Of a stretch of 64,000 bases of DNA, positions 63,742 to 64,000 are shown piece by piece. The DNA lies in the NCBI GenBank assembly GCA_964019425.1, contig OZ025799.1:930001-994000 (forward strand), given 5' to 3'. Each line of letters starts with the position of its first letter. Position 1 is the first letter of the stretch. The notes under the pieces are model-generated. The model was not told the origin of the DNA. It did not search any database and saw only the letters and a list, made by a program, of their open reading frames with translations. Origin of the DNA: Flectonema sp. DT1601 (taxonomy: Eukaryota > Euglenozoa > Diplonemea > Diplonemida > Diplonemidae). A program made the position numbers and the translations under genes.

Positions 63742-64000
63742 TTCTCTTTTTCCTTACTTTCACATCACTTTGTTTATTTAGTTTATTAGCTTATTTATTA
63801 TTTATTATTTATTGTTCGTTTTGTTTGTAATATTTTGTCGATATGTTTATGTCCGTCAGATCATAACGTTAATCAGATTAATTGTTAATTGTAAATGGTC
63901 TAAACCCCAATCCAAGTTCCCAAGGCTTGGCATAGATTTGAGTGACGCCTTACTGGCCTCCTCATCCTCTATGAGTGGTGAGGGGGCCAGCAATGGTTTT
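63742..64000 (+). other. LINE-2 3' UTR (runs off the window)
   Basis: AT-rich region with repeated TTATTTATTA, then a conserved end from about 63899. It carries CCAAGGCTTGG (a short palindrome) and GAGGGGGCCAGCAATGG, which is nearly identical to 34935-35025. Conservation between tails suggests the 3' recognition end for target-primed reverse transcription. The element's true end is outside the window. Confidence 0.7.

Larger units (their letters stand above)
57981..64000 (+). mobile_element. LINE-2: non-LTR retrotransposon with RT, zinc finger, endonuclease and coiled-coil tail
   Basis: 5'-truncated, interrupted twice, and continuing past the window edge. Order: RT (57981-59428), insertion with a tRNA-like region (59429-60054), RT thumb (60055-60328), repeat B (60329-60985), zinc finger with restriction-like endonuclease and coiled-coil tail (60994-63741), and 3' UTR (63742 onward). 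The endonuclease type and order match R2/NeSL/CRE-like non-LTR elements. Coding frames are open over long distances, so this copy is young apart from its insertions. Related tails lie at 34263 and 35156. Confidence 0.85.

Overview
The window is eukaryotic nuclear DNA, AT-rich, with very frequent A/T homopolymers of 15-25 nt between genes. Large intronless genes, one short GTATGT...CAG intron, and RNA-biology proteins (a Maelstrom-type DnaQ-fold protein and a TENT4/Trf4-like protein) suggest a unicellular or early-branching eukaryote. I cannot name the lineage.

Left part (about 1-33.8 kb): a host-gene region. Six supported protein genes all lie on the minus strand, separated by long non-coding, homopolymer-rich spacers of up to about 7 kb. 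They are a signal-peptide multi-pass membrane protein (2818-4359), a Maelstrom-like DEDDh nuclease (5189-6472), an ABHD4/ABHD5-type alpha/beta hydrolase (7850-8941), a TENT4-like nucleotidyltransferase that has lost catalytic aspartates (15821-16992, two exons), a coiled-coil protein (17271-19808), and a 2993-residue type II membrane protein with an LVIVD-type propeller (24785-33766).

Right part (about 33.8-64 kb): a repeat landscape with no convincing host gene. It holds a broken virus-like segment with a PLA2-like capsid motif, and pieces of two families of non-LTR retrotransposon that carry a restriction-like endonuclease. It also holds two DNA elements with perfect terminal inverted repeats (one TA-flanked, one with a 9-bp duplication and an exactly recoverable empty site) and several dispersed repeat families, here called A, B, C and D. 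Three arrays of a satellite with an approximately 257-bp higher-order unit are present, the first inverted relative to the other two. A large, partly intact LINE (57981-64000) runs off the right edge; its last ORF fuses a zinc finger and endonuclease to a long coiled-coil tail.

Functional links: a Maelstrom-like nuclease and a TENT4-like protein point to RNA surveillance or small-RNA silencing in this organism, and sit about 20 kb from a dense transposon and satellite block. The ABHD protein belongs to lipid metabolism. The rest cannot be placed in a pathway from sequence alone. All calls were made by eye from the sequence, with no database search.
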